In this document: positions 57,771 to 64,000 of the stretch, piece after piece
How the letters are laid out: the number at the start of each line of letters is the position of its first letter
How positions within the stretch are numbered: the stretch's first letter is position 1
DNA from: Chara braunii
Taxonomy: Eukaryota > Streptophyta > Charophyceae > Charales > Characeae
Length of the DNA stretch: 64,000 nt
NCBI GenBank assembly: GCA_003427395.1
Contig: BFEA01000029.1
Coordinates: forward strand, 1,884,435-1,948,434
Direction: 5' to 3'
Position numbers and translations under genes: made by a program
Notes under the pieces: generated by a model
What the model was told of the DNA's origin: nothing
The model's input: the letters and a program-made list of their open reading frames with translations, nothing else
Databases searched by the model: none

Positions 57771-60039
57771 TATTTCAATGCACATGTGTTTGAGGACCGT
57801 GTTTGATATGAAAAATTAAAAACTTTCTTTATCATATCCTTTCATCATGAACAACCCAACCCTCCTCTAGTTTTCATGATCGAAAAACTTTTTTCTGGAT
57901 ACATAAATCGACATCATTTTTCCCAGTTTATAATTTTCATATGCACATTTTCGGGTGTGCAATAACCGCTTGTGTATGTTCATTGATCTTTCGTTGTTGT
58001 TCTTTCTCTCACTTCTCTCCTCCTTTGTCCCTCCTTTCTCCTCTATTAGTCTTCTCTTCCTCTTTCTATTTTCTTCTCCTTCCCCCTACAAGGAGAGATC
58101 TCATATCTCAACGCAATTTTTTTATACCCAAATTTTCCTTCTTTGCCATCGCTATACGCTCTCCCTCTGCAAGCGGTTGTCCCAAGGACTGGAAGAGCGG
58201 TGTGAGAGCAGCTCCCAGAATTGTGACTCCTCCTTGAAGTCCCTCTCACCAGAGCCATACGCACTCTCGATAGTTCTTTGTGTAGCCTGTAACAAAGGTC
58301 ATAACGTCATAAGCGAGGATCGAGGTTCTAGTTTCAGCTACAATTTTACTGTTAGCAATGCGAAAGAGGGGAGTGTCACTTATCGCTAACAAAATGAAAG
58401 GGGGGAGCATCACCCATCTCTCTCATACCTCGCCAGTCTTACCTATCATCGAACTTGTTATTCTCTATCTCTACCCCCTCATCCCTCCAAGAGAGAATTA
58501 TACGCCTTACATATCGAACTCCTGAAGAACATCCTTGTCGTTCCTCTTTCTCTTGTAGGACCCTTGAAGTACTTTCGTGTCGCTCCTCTTCCGTCTCTAT
58601 TCTATCCCCATCGTTATTCCTCCACCCCCACCTTTTTTTCTCCCTCTCATCCTCTGTTTACTATCTTTTTCGTACGGGGTTTTGCCGCTCCTCCGAGTCC
58701 TCCATTTTTCCTGTCTACCTCTTTCAACGCTTACCGAGTCCAGTCCGTTCCTCATCTCACCCTTCAATCGGCCCCCCTCCCCTCTTGTCGGTTTTCTTCC
58801 CTCTGGTCACTCCTTTCCCCATTGTTAATCCAACTTCTCATCCTCCTACTGCCACTCTTCTTTCAGCTCGCAGCTTCTTTCTTTTCACACTCATTGTGGT
58901 AAAATCTAATTATTGACATGCCCAAGAAGTCCTCCATGCTGGTTTCTCCTGAATCTTGACGCTTCAAGTTATGAGGAAATCAAATATCATAAAAACCCTC
59001 CCAACAATGCAATTTTGCTTCAATCAGATTGACAATTATCTGATCCCTACGTGACTGATTCTCTTTTTTACGACTCTCGTGTTTCTTGTTTCGTCAAGTA
59101 GCGGCCAAGCACGGCTGACAAGCCTCGCGCTAGGGGGCCTCGCAGTTATATGGCATCCCTTTAGTTGGCCATAGCATAAGAATGTCATTGTCGATTTATT
59201 CAATTTTCTCTGTCGCATCAGGGGCTAAGGTCAAACCACATCATCCCCCTCCTATCTTGGCCGACGATGAAGGACCCCCTTGCATTCTTGATATTGCCAA
59301 AAAAAACTCTCCATCACCTTTTGTAACAACAATCTCGATAATGTGGGAAGCAGGGGGCAAGGTGGATGCACTTAACCCAAAGCTTTCTGCATTGCTTTCA
59401 CACTCTTTCCCATTATACTTGACCAAGGTTTTCTATGTCAGAAAAGTAAGCCTCACAATCTGTATCGACGACAATGACTAATTTTCCTCCCCTAATTTGT
59501 AATAACTAGTTGCAAAGCGGGGTGTCTTCAAAGTTTCCCGAGCAGATCTCTCTTGTGCTCGACCCGCCGGCTTATGGTACTTCATCCCGACCCCTTCTCT
59601 AGACTCCCCTTCATCTTCATTTCTCTCTACCTTCACTCTCTTGTCTCTCAGTCACTCTTTCCATGCAACGCGTAATTCTTTTCCTTCCCAAATAGTCATC
59701 TTGTGGAACGTGTGATAAACCAAGCTTTGAACCTCGCGATATAACTTCGGAATAAACCTCGAAGAACGCCTCAAAATACGAATTTGACCACGTACTAAAA
59801 AAGGGAGCCGTCTGGAATTTTTGAAGGTCGTTTGCATGCATCGTTCAAGTTTTTCACCTATACTTGTTCAAATTAGTCTCGCACGACCGATTAGCAACTG
59901 CATAGGAATTGCAAGAAAACGCCTACAAATTAGGTTCACAGTGTTATTAATATTCTCATGTGGATATTTTTGAATTGTTGCTTGCTATGCCAGATGGCTT
60001 CACCGGGGCGTTTTGCACGTGCACACCAACTTTTTTTCT
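57771..60039. other. pyrimidine-rich unassigned stretch
   Basis: Several overlapping open frames (58455-58916 and 57955-58389 plus among them) are Ser/Phe/Leu-rich and owe their openness to CT-rich DNA. No domain recognised on either strand. Confidence 0.4.
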
Positions 60040-61449
60040 TGTTTTCCTTCCTTTCGTCGCACGTCTCCGTTTTCCTCTCAACCCCTCCACCTATCCTCCC
60101 CTCGCTCCTCAACATGATTGATGGGTTGTCAGTTGAGATGGTAGCAACAAGGCGCAAGAGCAAACTTACGCAAGCGGTTTGCGCGACCACCTCAAGTGTG
60201 TTAAGATTTTGATTGTCCCGTCTTCTCCACCTTTCCAAAACCTTCCTCCTTTTATCCTGCTCATCTACACCCCTCTTTGCTGTATACGCTGGTGCCCCAC
60301 CGCCTTGCACGCTATAAATTCGCACAGCCCCTCCTTCTCCCTTTCTTTCATCTCAACTGCAATTTTGTGCGAGCTATGCGCGAAGCTTCTGGTGCCAAAC
60401 ATGGTTGGCATGCCCAAGGAGTAGGAGGTGTGGCCGCAGGGGGTGGAATTAGCAATAGACTCGGGGTAAGGCAGTTGAAGGGACTGAGTGGTGGTGGAGA
60501 CTGGAGTGCAGCCAATGGCAGGGCCTTGTGGCTATAGCTGGCCTGCGTTCGCTTGGGTATGGTGGTTGCGTACCCCGGAGTGCCAACAAGGTTATGGTTT
60601 ATGAATAATGAGGGACTTCCTTCTTCTTCATCGTTGCTTTGTCCAAGTGTCACGTGTATTCAAAGCTAAGTGTGGGTACTTAGTCGTATGCCAGTGCATG
60701 ACTTTGGTTGCAAATGTCTATGAATGTTGAATGCTTCGTTGTTCGAAAGTCTGTTGGTACATGATTGGTTGGGAACTATGTAGGTCTTCATCATGCTTGA
60801 GCGCATGGATGCCCACTGTGGGTATTGTGCTTTCAACGACTGATTCCCTTTCTTCCTAACTAATTGTTGACCCCCACGCTTAGCGTGAGTGAGAGATCGC
60901 TGCTGCCAATTTTCCTCCCATCCTCCATTGCGCGCAAGCGCCCCGCTACAACCGCTTTGTTGCCAGTGCGAATAGGCTAGGTGACCAAGGACATCAGGTG
61001 TGGAAACTTAATCGTTCCACCCGATCTCTCTGGCTGCCGACCATCGCAGTTTTGTCAAGGTGACAGTTTTGGTTGGAATCAGCACGGTTGTCAGCTTGCA
61101 TTTTGATAGGCGATGGGGAAGTGTAAGCCAAGTTGAGATTTGTATAGAGTCACGTGACCGCGGGTAACTGCCCATGCTCATACCTCACATCGATATGCCA
61201 TAGCGACCTTCCTCATTTTCGGATCGTAGACGAGAACGACCTAATTGAGATGCGGATGTGTGAAGGACGCTATTGCGAACCGATTGGGTTCACTTCTATA
61301 ACCCGTCCAAGACATGTCATATAGTGGGAGCAAGGTTTGCCCTCATCCATCGGTTCGCCTCCTAGTCTTTTATCTTGCCATACACTGAACTAACGGTGCC
61401 CCCTTGGTATGCAGTGCACGCCACGTGGAAGCCTCAATTTAACTGTCAC
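60040..61449 (+). repeat. LTR-like segment, copy 2 (direct relative of 9050-10990)
   Basis: Shares ordered landmarks with the first copy and lacks its insertion. Ends TTTAACTGTCACTGGTTCCG. Roughly 1.4 kb. Similarity is patchy, suggesting old copies. The sequence after 61450 shows no gag or pol. Confidence 0.45.
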
Positions 61450-64000
61450 TGGTTCCGACTACGAAACTCCTCTTCCTATTTGAGGTTGGTGTTGTGGTAC
61501 AAAGGGTCCATCTGGTTCCCGGATCTCTCCCACAATGCGGGAGCTCTTCCAACAAACTTCCGAACCAGGGTACCTCCGTTCCCACCCCCATCCGACGATG
61601 AGAATTCGAGTCCATCAAACAAACCTCGCCGGCCTAATTCGGATGCATAAGATCTCCCTTTCCTCCGTGGTCCCAAACAAAAGGGCAGCATAAATCTAGC
61701 GTAGAATACACGTCTAATTCATTTCTATTGCGAAACTTTCATAGTACGTTATGAGTAGAAATTAGTTGCGTACGTGTACCTGCGTCCCCGGGTTGGGTTT
61801 TGTTGATGGCCTGGCCTTTACCAGTTCTCTAATTTCTGTGATTACTTATGCCGGCCTGTGTTTCCAAGAAGACACTCACGACTGAGGCGAAAACCCCACT
61901 TTCGCCCTGGCAGTTCAACCCCCGCCCGAAATTCTTGGCCCCGCCCCAATCACTCTGATTGGCGCCCCCACGGGTACCTAACGTTGCGCACAATGTGAGG
62001 TTGCATATCACAAATGCATCTTGTTCCCAATTTCGCCTAACCGCTTACCCTTCCTCCTTCCAACAATTCACCTCCTCATTCATTGTCCTCACTCTGATTT
62101 CCCCTCCACTGAGATGATGTCGAGCCCTTATCTCTAATCAACATTGAGCCAGTCCCGTGGGGGGGCTCATCCCTGCTTATCACACAGCCGGTCCCAATGG
62201 GCACCTTCCCCTTCCCTACTTGTGTCTTCTGATGCGGAGGGGGTGCCAAAGTTCCCGATTCCCCAATTCCCTTACGTAGCATTGCCCACAGTACCTCCTC
62301 CCTAGCTCTCCGCTCCAACCACTGTAGGCGTAGACCCACCGCCTGTTCTCGCACGTGCGAGTGCCATCTCCCCAATTCACATCTCTCCATCATCCCTGTC
62401 AGGCTCCCCTCCAGGCCCCCCGGTCTAAATACAATCACCCTCCGAAACCCTTTTCAGTTCTTCTAGAATCCCCACCGCCATCAAGCACAACCAGACGGTT
62501 ATCATACCAAAGATCACTTTCAATACTATATCCCCCGCCACGGCCACTGCACTCGCCACTCTCAATCCCAACCACAGAGCTTCTCTCACCGCCAACCTAC
62601 ATTGTTGCCACAGATACCACCATGCTGGACTCGTTCACCACACAGCAACCAATCCCCTTAGTGTAAAACCCAAATCCAAGCCACCATTTTCGAGCCCCCT
62701 CGTCATATGCCGAAGTCTCACGACCTCCTGATCCTATGTGTCATGCCGGACTGCGTTCCATGCCCGTTATCAGCTATTCCCATCATCTAGTGAGGCCACA
62801 GGGCAGGCGCCTGTCATCGCCTCTTTGACACCATCCCGCCACGGGCTCTCCCCTCACCGAGCTCTCTTCCTCACCCATTAACCCTGCGTTGACCGCCTAG
62901 GCGGCGGGGCTTCGCCATTCTCCCTTCCTCTCCTGTCTCGTTTACCTTCCATGCACTGGTACGCAGCGACAAGGTCTCACCATCGTCTCTCCATCACCCG
63001 CCCAGCCCACTTTGATGTTGCATGTGTGTTTGCCCCGCATGCACCACTCTCATCCATGTCGCATAAGTACATCTCAGTCAAGCAGCTCAGTCCGCTTGCA
63101 AACCCGACAATTTTCTTCTACAAATATTTTGTCTTTCACTGGAACGAAGAAAAAAAACCTACCAGTTGTGGCCCTCGCCCCCACAGGAGTACACACATGT
63201 GTCACCCATCAGCCTTCCCCATAGTATATGGAGGTTGGACCACCATGTCAAGCCCATTTGGGCATCCCTCGTGTCACACAACTACTCCCACCATACACCA
63301 CTTTCTTGACAAACTACCGAGCAACCCACATACATTTGGGAAAAGCTGAGTACAAAGCTTGGAAGAGGGAGAAACGTTTTCCACGCAAAAAGGGGCAAAT
63401 AAGTAGATTTCACCACAGAGTTTCGAATCGGCAAAAAAACAGGTGCTGGCGAAAGAAACACGCATTGGCAAAACAAAGAGCCGCTGAATTCAAAAACGCA
63501 ATTATATTAACTGTACCCGGGCTGTGACAGAAGGCACAGGTGTAATAACTACAGGGCCAGCCAGGCCATGGTGCCAGACAGGAAAGGGAACCAAAACAAG
63601 GGACCCACAGATCTATTCTAACTGAAATTGCCGTTTTGAACTCCCGCCACGAGGAGAGCACCATTTAGTGTTTTTTTTCACCTTTGTGAACTCGAACCTG
63701 CCGCATCCGTAGTTGTTTAAAAAAAAGGGTGTCCTTTCTTAAGTTACTTTTCTTGAGCATATTTTTATTCCTACCCACCGATCGCTGAGGTCTTGTTTTT
63801 TCAGTCTGGTGACTCTTTTTTGGTACTAGAAGACATATTTCCCTCATCGCATTGGGATTCTGGCAGGATTCAACTTTAGAGGTTGTCAATGAGTATAGAG
63901 CAATCACTCCCATCTCCTGTTGTCAACACCCTGTGCATGGTTGCACCTTTCCCCCTCTGTTTTTCATTCCCCTAGTTGCCCCCCTATGCCCCTCCCCCCC
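61450..64000. other. unassigned stretch
   Basis: A 120-codon minus frame at 62076-62438 (starting MIVFRPGGLEG, then Arg/Glu-rich) and a 132-codon plus frame at 62951-63349 have no family I recognise. The region is C-rich on the plus strand. I see no repeats, RNA genes or transposon ends I can support. Confidence 0.35.

Noticed and set aside
58455-58916. Ser/Phe-rich frame of 153 codons
   Set aside because: CT-rich composition keeps three overlapping frames open; no domain.

Overview
The window looks like repeat-rich nuclear DNA of a plant-lineage eukaryote. The evidence is a plant-type tRNA-iMet primer-binding site, Ty3/gypsy gag and pol remnants, L1-type LINEs with a C-terminal zinc-binding RT tail, short DNA transposons, triplet and dinucleotide microsatellites, and long homopolymers. 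A streptophyte such as a charophyte alga or early land plant is my guess; nothing here fixes the species. It is a draft scaffold: three N gaps (20448-21232, 40680-41445, 52044-52166), a single N at 55802, and a sequencing-adapter junction left inside a GT repeat (22939-22973). I found no intact host gene, no rRNA and no convincing functional tRNA.

Layout. 1-5.1 kb: low-complexity DNA with two families of short inverted-repeat elements and a 102-bp tandem repeat. 5.1-8.2 kb: minus-strand LINE pieces (ORF2 tail, ORF1-like) split by an LTR fragment at 6.7-7.0 kb. 9.05-10.99 kb: a long LTR-like segment whose direct relative lies at 60.04-61.45 kb; the first copy carries a satellite-derived foldback insertion. 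11.45-16.7 kb and 31.5-37 kb: one long repeat present in opposite orientations, bracketing minus-strand gypsy pol (16.7-19.0 kb) and gag-protease (28.9-31.4 kb). A third, diverged copy occupies 26.04-28.9 kb. 19-26 kb: SINE-like, hAT-like and microsatellite DNA. 37-40.7 kb: CT-rich DNA and another gag-like remnant. 41.5 kb: an LTR with an iMet primer site facing a gap. 42.1-49.5 kb: three decayed LINE copies, one plus and two minus. 51.4-57.8 kb: a degenerate 81-bp satellite, open in frame as a 27-residue repeat, partly inverted and carrying three hAT-like insertions with 8-bp target duplications. 58-64 kb: pyrimidine-rich unassigned DNA plus the second LTR-like segment.

The least ordinary signals are three. 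First, arrays of short hairpins inside the long gypsy-associated repeats, where the loop/core is constant but the stems differ and remain self-complementary. Second, the inverted rather than direct arrangement of those long repeats around gypsy coding sequence. Third, the 81-bp satellite that hosts hAT-like insertions and has a relative 42 kb away inside an LTR-like segment. All the coding remnants are broken, so the window reads as an accretion of nested mobile elements rather than as an operating gene set.
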